Below, piece after piece: positions 32,450-41,157 of a stretch of 64,000 nt of DNA (the stretch's first letter is position 1; each line of letters starts with the position of its first letter). The notes under the pieces are model-generated. The model was given only the letters and a program-made list of their open reading frames with translations, had not been told where the DNA came from and ran no database searches. The position numbers and the translations under genes were made by a program. The stretch covers positions 93,107 to 157,106 of the forward strand of contig NZ_JAJAGO010000017.1 in NCBI RefSeq assembly GCF_025165795.1. The letters run 5' to 3'. Source of the stretch: Streptomyces gossypii. Its GTDB lineage: Bacteria; Actinomycetota; Actinomycetes; Streptomycetales; Streptomycetaceae.

Positions 32450-32898
32450 GCGGCGTCCCACGCTCCCGCGCTCAGCGCCGTCGGGACACCGAGCACCGGC
32501 TCACCCGGGACATCGACGCCTGGGTGGCCAGTGCCTCGTCGGACGGCGCGCCGTACCTGGTGCCGCTCTCCTTCGACTGGGACGGCGAGGCACTGCTGGT
32601 GGCCACCCCGGCGGACAGTCCGACCGGCAGGAACCTGGCCGCCACCCGGACCACTCGGCTGGGGCTCGGCCACACCCGCGACGTATGCATGATCGACGGC
32701 GAAGTCGAGGTCCTCGGGAAGGATGCGCTGCGAGGGCAGCAGGGTGACCGGTTCGCCGCACGCACCGGCTTCGACCCGCGTGGCCTGACCACGCCCTACC
32801 GCTGGTTCCGTATCACCCCGCGCCGTGTCCAGGCCTGGCGCGAGGAGGACGAACTGCCCGGCCGCGAGTTGATGCGCGACGGCCGCTGGCTGGTCTGA
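32446..32898 (+). CDS. PPOX/F420-type FMN-binding split-barrel protein
   Basis: 150 residues. SSDGAPYLVPLSFDWDGEAL (residues 31-50) and NLAATRTTRLGLGHTRDVCM are the split-barrel strands of pyridoxamine-5'-phosphate-oxidase-like proteins, and WFRITPRRVQAWREE a typical end. These bind FMN or F420 and reduce small molecules. Start ATG 32446 overlaps the VOC stop. It ends before a 16-bp perfect hairpin. Operon of two genes. Confidence 0.82.
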   Translation: MSGVPRSRAQRRRDTEHRLTRDIDAWVASASSDGAPYLVPLSFDWDGEALLVATPADSPTGRNLAATRTTRLGLGHTRDVCMIDGEVEVLGKDALRGQQGDRFAARTGFDPRGLTTPYRWFRITPRRVQAWREEDELPGRELMRDGRWLV

Positions 32899-32988
32899 CG
32901 CTCCGGCCGGGCAAGTCAGCGGCGCCCCATCCGGATGACTTGCGGCGCGAACACCCCGTTGGTCGTGCGTAACGATCGGGCCCGAACG

Positions 32989-33023
32989 GCCGCCGGTTCG
33001 CCTCGCGGAGGCGAACCGGCGGC
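32989..33023 (+). terminator. 16-bp perfect stem after the VOC/PPOX operon
   Basis: GCCGCCGGTTCGCCTC (32989-33004) and GAGGCGAACCGGCGGC (33008-33023) pair perfectly with a 3-nt GCG loop. It lies 90 bp after the PPOX stop and before the peptidase gene, so it should end the operon. No T-tract follows. Confidence 0.8.
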
Positions 33024-33076
33024 GGTCTGTCCGCGACCATTTCGGGGCCACCGGGGTGGCGTGCGAGAGTCCCCGC

Positions 33077-35194
33077 ATGGATATCGCAGCCGATCACCCA
33101 GACTTCCCCCGCCAGTTCGCCCGCACGCGGCGCTTCTCGCTCGGTGCGGTGCGGAACCTCACCGTTTCTCCGGACGGCGAGCGGGTGCTGTTCATCAGGA
33201 GCGGCGGCGGCAGCGACCCGGTCGGGCGGCTGTGGGTGTGGGAGGCCGGCGGGGAACGGCTGCTCGCGGATCCGTACGCGCTGGGGGCGGGCACCGGCGG
33301 CGCCGTCACGGCGCAGGAGCGTGCCCGCCGGGAGCGGGCCCGGGACTTGTCCGAGGGCGTGTCGACGTACGCGACGGACGCGGCGGGCGATCTGGTGGCC
33401 TTCGCCCTCGGCGGGCTGCTGTGGACGGTCCGCAGCGGTGGCGGGCATCCGGTGACGGTGGCCGCCGAGGGCCCGGTGGCCGATCCGCGTCCGTCGCCGG
33501 ACGGGCGGCTGATCGCCTATGTCACCGGCGGCGCCCTGCGGGTCGTCGCACCGGACGGGAGCGGTGAACGCCTGCTGGCCGCCCCGGAGAACACGGAGGT
33601 GACCTATGGGCTCACCGACTACGTCTCGGCCGAGGAGATGGGGCGGGTGCGCGGTTTCTGGTGGGCGCCGGACTCGAAGGCACTGCTGGTCGCGCGCGTC
33701 GACACGACCCGGGTGCGGCGGCGTTACCTCAGCGACCCGGCGCAGCCGCAGCTGCCGCCGCGGGTGCTGCGCTACCCGGCGGCGGGGACGGCGAACGCGG
33801 AGGTCTCGCTCCACCTGCTGACCCTCGGTACGGGCAGCGGTGGCGCGGCGCGGCGCGCGGTGGACTGGGACGGGGGCGCCTTCGAGTACCTCCCCGCTGC
33901 CGGATGGGACGCGCACGGACCGCTGGCCGCCGTGCAGAGCCGGGACCAGCGCACGCTGCGCGTGCTGGCCGTGGACACCGCCGACGGCTCGACCCGGATA
34001 CTCCACGAGCAGCGGGACCGCGACTGGGTGGAGCTGCTGCCGGGCACTCCCTGCCGTACTGCCTCCGGTGCGCTCGTCCACCCCGTCGAGAGCGAGGACA
34101 CCCGCCGGCTGCGCGTCGGCGACGAGACGGTCACCCCTGCGGGCCTCCAGGTGACCGGGGTTCTCGGCACGGCAGGCGAGGACGTGCTGTTCACCGGCGT
34201 CGACGACCCGGTCGAGGAGCATGTCTGGCGCTACTCCCCCGCCTCGGGGTGTGTCCGGCTGAGCGGGCGGCCGGGCAAGCACGAGGCCGCGTCCGGCGGC
34301 CCCACCACCGTGCTGGACGGTCTGACCGAGGACGGCCAGGAGGTGACGGTGGTGCGCGGCGGTGCCCGGGTGGGGAGCATCGGCTCGCTGACGGAGGCTC
34401 CGGTGCTGCCGCCGCGTCCGGAGTTTCTGACGCTGGGTGAGCGGCGGCTGCGCAGTGCGCTGTTCCTGCCCTCTGGTCACCCGGCGGGCGGGCAGGGCGC
34501 TGCGGGCGGTGCCCCGCTGCCGGTACTCGTCAACCCGTACGGCGGACCGGGGATGCGGCTGGTGCTCCGGGCCCGGCACTGGCACGCGTGCGTGTCCCAG
34601 TGGTTCGCGGACCAGGGGTTCGCGGTGCTGGTCACGGACGGACGCGGCACCCCGGGGCGCGGTCCGGAGTGGGAGAAGGCGGTACGGGGCGACCAGCTGA
34701 CCCCGGTGATGGAGGACCAGATCGACGCGCTGCGCGCGGCCGCCGCCACGCGCCCCTGCCTGGACACGGAGCGGGTGGCGATACGCGGCTGGTCGTTCGG
34801 CGGGACGCTGGCCGCCGCCGCGGTGCTGCGGCATCCGGACGTCTTCCACGCCGCCGTCTCCGGCGCGGGGCCGACCGACCAGCGTCTGTACGACACGCAC
34901 TGGAAGGAGCGCTTCCTCGGGCACCCGGACGAGGAGCCGGAGAACTACGACCGCTGCTCGCTGCTGGCCGAGGCCGCGTCGCTGACCCGGCCGCTGCTGC
35001 TGGTGCACGGGATGGCGGACGACAACGTGACCATCGCGCACACCCTGCGGTTCTCCGCCGCGCTGCTGGCCGCGGGGCGCGAGCACTCGGTGCTGCCGCT
35101 GTCCGGGGCGTCGCATCTGGTGAAGGACGAGACGACGGGTGCGCGGCTGCTGGAGGCCGAGCTGGGATTCCTGCGAAAGGCGCTGTGTCGCTGA
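33077..35194 (+). CDS. S9 prolyl oligopeptidase-family serine peptidase
   Basis: 705 residues. The N-terminal beta-propeller region (NLTVSPDGERVLFIRS at the start of the first blade) is followed from about residue 470 by the alpha/beta hydrolase with nucleophile GWSFGG (Ser573), Asp648 in HGMADDN and His680 in SGASHLV, a complete triad. DPP-IV or acylaminoacyl-peptidase type; no signal peptide, so likely cytosolic. The start ATG 33077 follows GAGAG; a frame upstream adds only seven residues. The hairpin downstream (35204-35236) closes it. Confidence 0.92.
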   Translation: MDIAADHPDFPRQFARTRRFSLGAVRNLTVSPDGERVLFIRSGGGSDPVGRLWVWEAGGERLLADPYALGAGTGGAVTAQERARRERARDLSEGVSTYATDAAGDLVAFALGGLLWTVRSGGGHPVTVAAEGPVADPRPSPDGRLIAYVTGGALRVVAPDGSGERLLAAPENTEVTYGLTDYVSAEEMGRVRGFWWAPDSKALLVARVDTTRVRRRYLSDPAQPQLPPRVLRYPAAGTANAEVSLHLLTLGTGSGGAARRAVDWDGGAFEYLPAAGWDAHGPLAAVQSRDQRTLRVLAVDTADGSTRILHEQRDRDWVELLPGTPCRTASGALVHPVESEDTRRLRVGDETVTPAGLQVTGVLGTAGEDVLFTGVDDPVEEHVWRYSPASGCVRLSGRPGKHEAASGGPTTVLDGLTEDGQEVTVVRGGARVGSIGSLTEAPVLPPRPEFLTLGERRLRSALFLPSGHPAGGQGAAGGAPLPVLVNPYGGPGMRLVLRARHWHACVSQWFADQGFAVLVTDGRGTPGRGPEWEKAVRGDQLTPVMEDQIDALRAAAATRPCLDTERVAIRGWSFGGTLAAAAVLRHPDVFHAAVSGAGPTDQRLYDTHWKERFLGHPDEEPENYDRCSLLAEAASLTRPLLLVHGMADDNVTIAHTLRFSAALLAAGREHSVLPLSGASHLVKDETTGARLLEAELGFLRKALCR

Positions 35195-35203
35195 GCGCTT
35201 CGG

Positions 35204-35236
35204 CGGCCGGTTCCGTAAGAAGCTGAGAACCGGCCG
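35204..35236 (+). terminator. 10-bp stem after the S9 peptidase gene
   Basis: CGGCCGGTTC and GAACCGGCCG pair perfectly around a 13-nt loop, starting 10 bp after the stop of the peptidase gene and ahead of the Rieske gene. Confidence 0.65.
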
Positions 35237-35274
35237 TCACCAGCCAGGAGCCGGCACCGGACAGGAAGTGCCTC

Positions 35275-35763
35275 ATGACTGAACAGATCACCTCCCGGCG
35301 CAGTGTGCTCGCCGCCGCCGGCGCCGCCGGGCTCGCCGGGCCCCTGACCGCGTGCGGGAACGGAGACGAGGATTCCGAAGGCGGCGACGGCTACCGTGCC
35401 GAGACCTCGCCGGATGACACCCGGACGCCGAAGGAGACGGAGACGGCGGGCAGCCCGTCGCCCGAGGAGAGCAAGGGCGCGGAGCTGGGCCGTACGTCGG
35501 AGGTCCCACAAGGCGGGGGAAGGATCTTCAAATCCGAGAAGGTGGTCGTCACGCAGCCGGAGGCGGGCGAGTTCAAGGCGTATTCGGCGGTGTGCCAGCA
35601 CGAGGGCTGCCTGGTGGCCTCGGTGTCGGACGGGACGATCAACTGCGCGTGCCACGGCAGCAAGTACGACATCTCCGACGGCGGTGTGGCCCATGGTCCC
35701 ACCACCAAGGGTCTGCCCGAGGTGAACGTTTCGGTCGAGGGCGGCCGGATCCGGCTGACGTGA
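35275..35763 (+). CDS. Tat-exported Rieske [2Fe-2S] lipoprotein
   Basis: 162 residues. The twin-arginine signal TSRRSVLAAAG is followed by a lipobox LTAC with Cys27, so the protein is probably Tat-exported and lipidated. A Ser/Thr/Pro linker leads to the Rieske domain: C107-x-H109 in CQHEGC and C124-x2-H127 in CACHGSKYD bind the cluster, while C112 and C126 can form the usual disulfide. It would act in extracytoplasmic electron transfer; no partner oxidase is next to it. ATG 35275. Confidence 0.92.
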   Translation: MTEQITSRRSVLAAAGAAGLAGPLTACGNGDEDSEGGDGYRAETSPDDTRTPKETETAGSPSPEESKGAELGRTSEVPQGGGRIFKSEKVVVTQPEAGEFKAYSAVCQHEGCLVASVSDGTINCACHGSKYDISDGGVAHGPTTKGLPEVNVSVEGGRIRLT

Positions 35764-35788
35764 GGGGCCGGACTGCCGGGCCGGGCAC

Positions 35789-36697
35789 TCAGCCCGCCTC
35801 GACCTCCCGCGCCGCCTGCCGGAGCGCGTCGACCGCGGCGCGGATGGAGGGGCGGCGGTCGGCGTCCTCCCGCCAGATCGCATAGACGTGCCGTTGCATC
35901 GTGTGCTGGACGGGTACCACCGCGACGCCGTCGGGCACCGTGCCACGGCCGAGCCGGGGCGCGACCGCGACGCCCAGGCCCCTGGCCACGAGCGCGAGCT
36001 GGGTGTGGTGCTCCTCCGCCTGGTGGGCGATGCGCGGTTCGATTCCGGCGCTGCGCAGGGTGAACATCAGCCAGTCGTGGCAGAACTCGCCCTCGGGCCA
36101 GGAGACCCACTCGTCCTCCGCGAAGTCGACCAGGGTGACGTGGGGCCGGCCCGCGAGCGGATGCCCGGCGGGCATCGCGACATCGGCGATGTCGTCGTGC
36201 AGCGGGGCTTTGGCGAGACCGCTGGGAAGCGAGAGCGGCCGGTTGTGCCAGTCGAGTACGACGGCCAGGTCGATGTCTCCGCGCACGAGGAGCGGCACCG
36301 ACTCGGCGTGCTCCCGCTCGGTGAGCCGGGCGCGTAGCTGCGGATGGGCTTGGCGCAGTTGCGCCAGGGCGGCCGGGAAGAGGCCGCGGGCCGCCGTGGG
36401 GAAGGCTGCGAGCAGCAGTTCGCCGACGACCTGCCCGCGTTGTGCCTCCAGTTCGGTGTGTGCCAGTTCGAGCTGCGAGAGGATGCGCCCGGCGTGGCCG
36501 GCCAGCAGCCGGCCCGCGTCGGTGAGCCGGATCCCGCGGCCGTTGCGGGCCAGCAGCGGCTGGCCCGTCTCCCGCTCCAGCTTGGCCATCTGCTGGGAGA
36601 CGGCGGAGGTGGTCACGTGCAGTGCGTCGGCTGCGCCGCCGACCGAGCCGTGGGTGGCGACCGCGTGCAGGGTGCGTAGCCGATCGAGGTTCAACAT
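35789..36697 (-). CDS. LysR-family transcriptional regulator
   Basis: 302 residues. The HTH is in LRTLHAVATHGSVGGAADAL and TTSAVSQQMAKLERETG (residues 4-42), followed by two substrate-binding lobes (LLAAFPTAARGLFPAAL, GDIDLAVVLDW, LVARGLGVAVAPRLG). Start ATG 36697. It is divergent from an EamA exporter gene 74 bp away with a TGATTG/CAATCA dyad between, and should activate or repress it in response to a metabolite. Confidence 0.9.
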   Translation of the reverse strand: MLNLDRLRTLHAVATHGSVGGAADALHVTTSAVSQQMAKLERETGQPLLARNGRGIRLTDAGRLLAGHAGRILSQLELAHTELEAQRGQVVGELLLAAFPTAARGLFPAALAQLRQAHPQLRARLTEREHAESVPLLVRGDIDLAVVLDWHNRPLSLPSGLAKAPLHDDIADVAMPAGHPLAGRPHVTLVDFAEDEWVSWPEGEFCHDWLMFTLRSAGIEPRIAHQAEEHHTQLALVARGLGVAVAPRLGRGTVPDGVAVVPVQHTMQRHVYAIWREDADRRPSIRAAVDALRQAAREVEAG

Positions 36698-36712
36698 GTA
36701 AGCGATGCTACG

Positions 36713-36727
36713 TGATTGATTCAATCA
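36713..36727. promoter_or_regulatory. TGATTG-ATT-CAATCA dyad, likely LysR operator
   Basis: A perfect 6-bp inverted repeat with a 3-nt centre, fitting the T-N11-A pattern expected of LysR boxes, lies centrally between the LysR gene and the EamA gene. Assignment to the LysR protein is inferred from position. Confidence 0.55.
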
Positions 36728-36771
36728 ACTCTCACTTGTGCTAAACCTTTCGACCAGGAACCGTAGGCGCC

Positions 36772-37746
36772 ATGGACACCGCCACGCACCCGCGTTCCCG
36801 CCGTACGGAATTCACCGGCACCACGGGCGCGGAGGGCCGCCGCGGGCTGGACTGGCGGATCCGCTTCGGGGTGCTGTCGCTGGTGTGGGGCTTCAGCTTC
36901 CTGCTGATCAAGGTCGGTACGCAGGGGTACGCCCCGCTCCAGGTGTCCTTCGGGCGGCTGCTGTTCGGCGCGCTCGTACTGCTGTCGGTGCTCGCGCTGA
37001 AGCGGCAGCGGTTGCCGCGCACTCCGAGGCTGTGGGCACATCTGGCGGTGTCGGCGTTCTTCCTCAACGCCCTGCCGTACTCCCTCTTCGCCTACGCCGA
37101 GCTGTCCATCCCCTCCACCCTCGCGGGCATCATCAACGCCACGACACCGCTGTTCTCCATGCTGCTCTCGCTGCTCGCCCTCTCCGACGACCGGCCCGGC
37201 AAGCGCCGCGTCGCGGGCATGGTGGTCGGCTTCGCGGGTGTGCTGACCGTCCTCGGGGCCTGGCGCGGCTTCTCCGGACAGGACCCGGCGGGCACCGCGA
37301 TGGCGCTGGGCGCGGCCGCGAGCTACTCGGTCGGCTGGCTGTACGTACGGAAGAACCTGGCGGGCAGCCCGCACTCCCATCTGTCCATGAGCGTCGGCCA
37401 GCTGCTGGTCGGCACAGCGCAACTGGCCGTGGTCATCCCCCTGTTCACTTCGGTACCCGATGCGGTTGCCGCCGGTCCGCTGCTCGCCATAGCGGCGCTG
37501 GGAGCCCTGGGGACGGGCCTCGCCTTCCTGATCCAGTACGGGCTCGTGGCCGAAGTCGGCCCGACCACCGGGCAGATGGTCACCTACTTCATCCCCGTGG
37601 TCGCGACCGTCGCCGGAGTCGCGCTGCTGGGCGAACAGCTCACCTGGAACGCTCCGGTCGGTGCCGTCGTCGTCCTGCTGGGAGCCGCCCTCACACAGAC
37701 CGGAGCGGGCGCAGCACGCCGTCGGCCGCAGCGCCGTCAGTCGTAG
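36772..37746 (+). CDS. EamA/DMT-family transporter
   Basis: 324 residues, ten helices in two EamA halves. Characteristic stretches are VLSLVWGFSFLLIKVGTQGY, NALPYSLFAYAELSI, AGIINATTPLFSMLLSLLA and GPTTGQMVTYFIPVVATVAG. Start ATG 36772. It is divergent from the LysR regulator and probably its target; the substrate, likely an amino acid or small metabolite, is unknown. Its end lies in a 15-bp tandem duplication that puts its stop within a few bases of the convergent MocR gene. Confidence 0.88.
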   Translation: MDTATHPRSRRTEFTGTTGAEGRRGLDWRIRFGVLSLVWGFSFLLIKVGTQGYAPLQVSFGRLLFGALVLLSVLALKRQRLPRTPRLWAHLAVSAFFLNALPYSLFAYAELSIPSTLAGIINATTPLFSMLLSLLALSDDRPGKRRVAGMVVGFAGVLTVLGAWRGFSGQDPAGTAMALGAAASYSVGWLYVRKNLAGSPHSHLSMSVGQLLVGTAQLAVVIPLFTSVPDAVAAGPLLAIAALGALGTGLAFLIQYGLVAEVGPTTGQMVTYFIPVVATVAGVALLGEQLTWNAPVGAVVVLLGAALTQTGAGAARRRPQRRQS

Positions 37747-37760
37747 CGCCGTCAGTCGTA
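37731..37760. repeat. 15-bp tandem duplication at a convergent gene end
   Basis: The unit GCGCCGTCAGTCGTA occurs twice head to tail, followed by a third partial unit. It supplies the stop codon of the EamA gene and the C-terminal codons and stop of the convergent MocR gene, so replication slippage here changes both C-termini. Confidence 0.8.
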
Positions 37761-39080
37761 GCGCCGTTCGGGCCCCGGCCGCAGCGCCGCGGCGACCGCC
37801 TCCGCCAGCGGCCCGGCCTCGGCCGGGGTCAGCCGCGAGACCGTCAGCCGCACCCCGGGCGGTGACCCCGTGCGGAAGCGTGCTCCGGGCGCCACCGCCC
37901 ATCCCGACTGGAGCAGCCGGGTCACGGCGCCGGTCTCATCACCCACCGGCACCCAGACGTTCATCCCGCTGCGGCCGTGCGCTTGGACCCCACGCGCCGA
38001 CAGCTCGCGCACGAGCGCCTCGCGCCGCTCCCCGTACGCGCGGGGCACCTCCGCACCCACCGCACCCGAGGCCCACAGGTGCGCCACGACATCCTGGAGC
38101 AGATGGCTCACCCAGCCCGGCCCCAGCAACTGTCTCCCGCCCACGCGGTCGAGGGTGACCGGGTCGCCGGTGAGCACGGCAAGGCGCAGATCGGGGCCGT
38201 ACGCCTTGGCGGTCGAGCGGACCAGCGCCCAGTGGTCCGTGACGCCCGCGAGCGGGTGCATCGGAAGATCGACGATGCCGTGGCCGTGGTCGTCCTCGAT
38301 CAGCACGGTGCCGCGGCACGCGGCGAGCACCGCGCGCAACTCCTCGGCGCGGGCCGCCGAGACGGCCGCACCCGTGGGGTTCTGGGCGCGATGGGTGACC
38401 ACGAGCGCCCGCGCACCCTCCCGCAACGCCCGCTCCACTGAGCCCGGACACGGTCCGTCGTCGTCCAGGGTGACCGGCACCGTCCGCAGCCCCAGCGCGG
38501 GGACGAGGTCGAGCAGGCTGCCCCAGCCCGGGTCTTCGACGGCCACCGTGTCCCCGGGGCGCAGATGCGCGGCGAGCACCCGCTCGATGGCGTCCAGCGA
38601 GCCGGAGGTGACGGCCAACGGCCCCTCCGGCACACCGTCCTCCTCCATCGCCCGGCGGCCTGCGCGGGCCAGCGCGGGCGTGACGGCGGGGGCTCCGTAG
38701 AGCGTCGGACTGCGGTCCGCGCGGGCGGCGGCCGCTGCCAGCGCGTCACCCAGCCGGGGCAGCAGCGCGGGGTCGGGGTTGCCGTGCGAGATGTCCCGTG
38801 CACCCTCGGGGACCTCGATGCGGATGCCCTCGCGGGGTGTGCTGGCGGGCCGGGACCGCACGCGGCTGCCGCGCCGCCCGCCCGTCTCGATCACCCCTCG
38901 CTCTCGCAGCGAGCGGTACGCGGCGGCCACGGTGTTCGCGTTCACGCCGAGGCGGGCGGCCAGTTCGCGGACGGGGGGCAGCGTCTGACCGGGCGCGAGC
39001 CCGCCCGAGCCGACGCCGCGCTCGACGCTGGCCGCGATCTCGGCGGCGCGGCGCCCGGTGATTGTGTATTCTCCTAGCAC
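37752..39080 (-). CDS. MocR/PdxR-like regulator (GntR HTH fused to aminotransferase fold)
   Basis: 442 residues. The GntR winged helix occupies residues about 10-72 (PPVRELAARLGVNANTVAAA), and from about residue 95 a fold-type I aminotransferase domain follows, with the PLP lysine K292 in STAKAYGPD and NPTGAAVS near residue 220. MocR proteins sense PLP or a related ligand and regulate vitamin B6, GABA or antibiotic genes. It is divergent from a PPOX-type gene with direct repeats between, the typical layout of PdxR-like control. Start codon ATG or close to it at 39080. Confidence 0.9.
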   Translation of the reverse strand: MLGEYTITGRRAAEIAASVERGVGSGGLAPGQTLPPVRELAARLGVNANTVAAAYRSLRERGVIETGGRRGSRVRSRPASTPREGIRIEVPEGARDISHGNPDPALLPRLGDALAAAAARADRSPTLYGAPAVTPALARAGRRAMEEDGVPEGPLAVTSGSLDAIERVLAAHLRPGDTVAVEDPGWGSLLDLVPALGLRTVPVTLDDDGPCPGSVERALREGARALVVTHRAQNPTGAAVSAARAEELRAVLAACRGTVLIEDDHGHGIVDLPMHPLAGVTDHWALVRSTAKAYGPDLRLAVLTGDPVTLDRVGGRQLLGPGWVSHLLQDVVAHLWASGAVGAEVPRAYGERREALVRELSARGVQAHGRSGMNVWVPVGDETGAVTRLLQSGWAVAPGARFRTGSPPGVRLTVSRLTPAEAGPLAEAVAAALRPGPERRYD

Positions 39081-39104
39081 AAAGACTATTTTGCACTAGT
39101 ACAA
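39074..39104. promoter_or_regulatory. CTAG(C/T)ACAA direct repeats, likely MocR operator
   Basis: CTAGCACAA (39074-39082) and CTAGTACAA (39096-39104) are direct repeats 22 bp apart start to start, i.e. two helical turns, in the AT-rich spacer between the MocR gene and the PPOX gene. MocR-type regulators are known to bind direct repeats. Confidence 0.65.
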
Positions 39105-39125
39105 TCAATTCCGCAAGGAGACCGC

Positions 39126-39827
39126 ATGTCCACCGGCCCCGGCCCCGCCCCCTCTCCCGGCTCGTACGCGGTGACCGGGCGCACCCTCCCCACCCGCAAC
39201 CAGGAGCGCGCGTCCTACGACCGGGCGCTCGTGCACGCGATACTGGACGCCGGATACGTCTGCCATCTCGGCTTCCTCCGTGACGGCGCCCCGGTGGTGC
39301 TGCCCACGCTCTACGCACGGATCGGAGAGCGCCTCTACCTGCACGGCTCGACGGGCTCCCGGCCGCTGCGCGAGGCGGGCCGTCCGGAGCCGAGCCGTTC
39401 GGAGCCCGGGATGCCGGTCTGCGTGACCGTCACCCATGTCGACGGGCTGGTGCTGGCCCGCTCGGCGTTCCACCACTCCCTGAACTACCGCTCGGTGGTG
39501 GCGCACGGCACCGCACGTCAGGTCACCGACCCGCAGGAGCGCGAGGCGGCGCTCGACGCGCTGGTCGACGGCGTGCTGCCCGGCCGCGCCGCTGACTGCC
39601 GCCCGGCGAACACGAAGGAACTGGCCGCCACCGCCGTGATCGCGCTCGATCTCGACGAGGTGTCCGCCAAGGTCCGCACCGGCGGCCCCGACGACGAGCC
39701 CGAGGACACCTCGCTCCCCTACTGGACGGGCGTCCTGCCGGTGTCCACCGCGTACGGCACGCCGGTACCGGCCGACGACCTCGCTCCCGGCACAGCGGTC
39801 CCGGGCTACCTCGAACCCGCTCCGTGA
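39126..39827 (+). CDS. Pyridoxamine-5'-phosphate-oxidase-family (NimA-like) protein
   Basis: 233 residues. The split barrel begins with YVCHLGFLRDGAPVVLPTLYAR (residues about 42-63) followed by RLYLHGSTGSRPLRE and later PVCVTVTHVDGLVLARSAF with the His of HHSLNYRSVV typical of the NimA/PPOX group. It binds FMN or PLP-related ligands. Located divergently from a MocR regulator, it is the likely regulated gene, probably tied to B6 or nitro compound metabolism. ATG 39126, AAGGAG 6 nt upstream. Confidence 0.85.
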   Translation: MSTGPGPAPSPGSYAVTGRTLPTRNQERASYDRALVHAILDAGYVCHLGFLRDGAPVVLPTLYARIGERLYLHGSTGSRPLREAGRPEPSRSEPGMPVCVTVTHVDGLVLARSAFHHSLNYRSVVAHGTARQVTDPQEREAALDALVDGVLPGRAADCRPANTKELAATAVIALDLDEVSAKVRTGGPDDEPEDTSLPYWTGVLPVSTAYGTPVPADDLAPGTAVPGYLEPAP

Positions 39828-39893
39828 CGGCGAGAACGCCTCACTGACCGGCACGACGCCGACCGCGGCACGCGGCCCTTGACCGGCCCCGCC

Positions 39894-39928
39894 GAGGCCG
39901 CCCGCCCGGAAACGGGGCGGGCGGCCTC
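39894..39928. terminator. 14-bp perfect stem between convergent genes
   Basis: GAGGCCGCCCGCCC (39894-39907) and GGGCGGGCGGCCTC (39915-39928) pair perfectly around a 7-nt loop. It is between the stop of the PPOX gene and the stop of the convergent EamA gene at 39944. Confidence 0.75.
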
Positions 39929-39943
39929 CCATGCCGTTCTCCG

Positions 39944-40999
39944 TCAACGCCGGGCGGAGCCCGGCAGCGGGCGCCGTACGGACCTGAGGCGCATCTCGGA
40001 CAGCGCCAGGCCCGCCACCGCGGACAGCAGAAGCAGTGTGCCGACGGCAGTGGCCGCGGTCAGCCGCTCGCCCAGCAGCAGGACCGCTATCACCGCGGCG
40101 CTGACCGGCTCGATGAGCATCACGACGGAGACGGTGGCGGCCCGTACGACCGCCGCTCCGGCGAAGTAGAGCGCGTAGGCGAGCGCGGTCGGCACCGCGG
40201 CCACATAGGCGAGCAGCAGCAGGATCCGGACGGGGTCGGCGGTGTGCGGCAGCAGACCCTCTGCCGCACCGAGCGGCAGCAGGCACACCGCGCCGATCAC
40301 GAACGCCCAGAGAGTGGTGGTGAAGGCGTCACCGCCCGCGCCGTCCCGCCCGGCCCACCGGGTGAGCAGGGTGACGGCCGCATAGCCCGCCGCCGACAGC
40401 AGCGCCAGGGCGACACCCAGCGGCCGTACCGAGCCGTCACCGCCCAGGTCTCCGAGGCAGAGCACCAGCAGGCCCGCGAGGGCGCCGCCCACGGCGGCGG
40501 TTCCGGCCCGGCCGAGCCGTTCGTCCATCGTCAGCCGGGCGCCGACCGTGATGAGGACCGGTCCTGCACCGAGGGTGATGACGGTGGCCACGGCCAGCCC
40601 GGTGTGCTGCACGGCGGCGAAGTAGGCGGTCTGGAAGAGGCTCAGGCCCAGTCCGGTGGCGAGCGTGCGGGCGATGCGCCGCCGCCGCGGTTCGGGCCCG
40701 GCAGCGTCCCTCGGTGCGGTGCCCGTGGCCGCCGCACCTGTGGCCGCGCCGCGCGTCGGCACGGTACGGGTCCGTACGGTACGGGTCCGCGCGCTGCGCA
40801 GGGCCGCCACGCCCAGCAGCAGGACGAGCCCGCCCGCGTAACGCCAGAAGGAGAGGGCGAGCGGCCCGAGGTCGCTGGAACGGTAGAGGAGGGCGGCCGC
40901 CGCTCCGGCGGTACCCCAGGCGGCTCCCGCCACGGCGAGATAGAAGAGGCCCCGCTGGACGGGCAGCCCGCCGGCAGCGGCGATTGCAGAATTCGACAC
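39944..40999 (-). CDS. EamA/DMT-family transporter
   Basis: 351 residues. First half AGAAWGTAGAAAALLYRSSD and LSFWRYAGGLVLLLGV, second half LIEPVSAAVIAVLLLGERL, both typical of EamA. An Ala/Thr/Arg-rich linker near residues 75-105 contains imperfect repeats (RTRTVRTRTVPTRGA). Ten helices. Start ATG 40999. The next minus-strand gene upstream is also an EamA transporter, an unusual tandem pair with 160 bp between. Confidence 0.87.
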   Translation of the reverse strand: MSNSAIAAAGGLPVQRGLFYLAVAGAAWGTAGAAAALLYRSSDLGPLALSFWRYAGGLVLLLGVAALRSARTRTVRTRTVPTRGAATGAAATGTAPRDAAGPEPRRRRIARTLATGLGLSLFQTAYFAAVQHTGLAVATVITLGAGPVLITVGARLTMDERLGRAGTAAVGGALAGLLVLCLGDLGGDGSVRPLGVALALLSAAGYAAVTLLTRWAGRDGAGGDAFTTTLWAFVIGAVCLLPLGAAEGLLPHTADPVRILLLLAYVAAVPTALAYALYFAGAAVVRAATVSVVMLIEPVSAAVIAVLLLGERLTAATAVGTLLLLSAVAGLALSEMRLRSVRRPLPGSARR

Positions 41000-41157
41000 G
41001 TGTGTACTCCGCGCAGTTCAGGAAGTGGTCGCGTGAACCGTCTGCGGACAGCGACAAACTGCGCGGCGGCGGATCCCCGATCCGCGGCGCGGTTTCCGTC
41101 AGCCGACCGCTTTACGCGACCGGCGGAGAAATCACACTGATGTACACGAGCGACACC

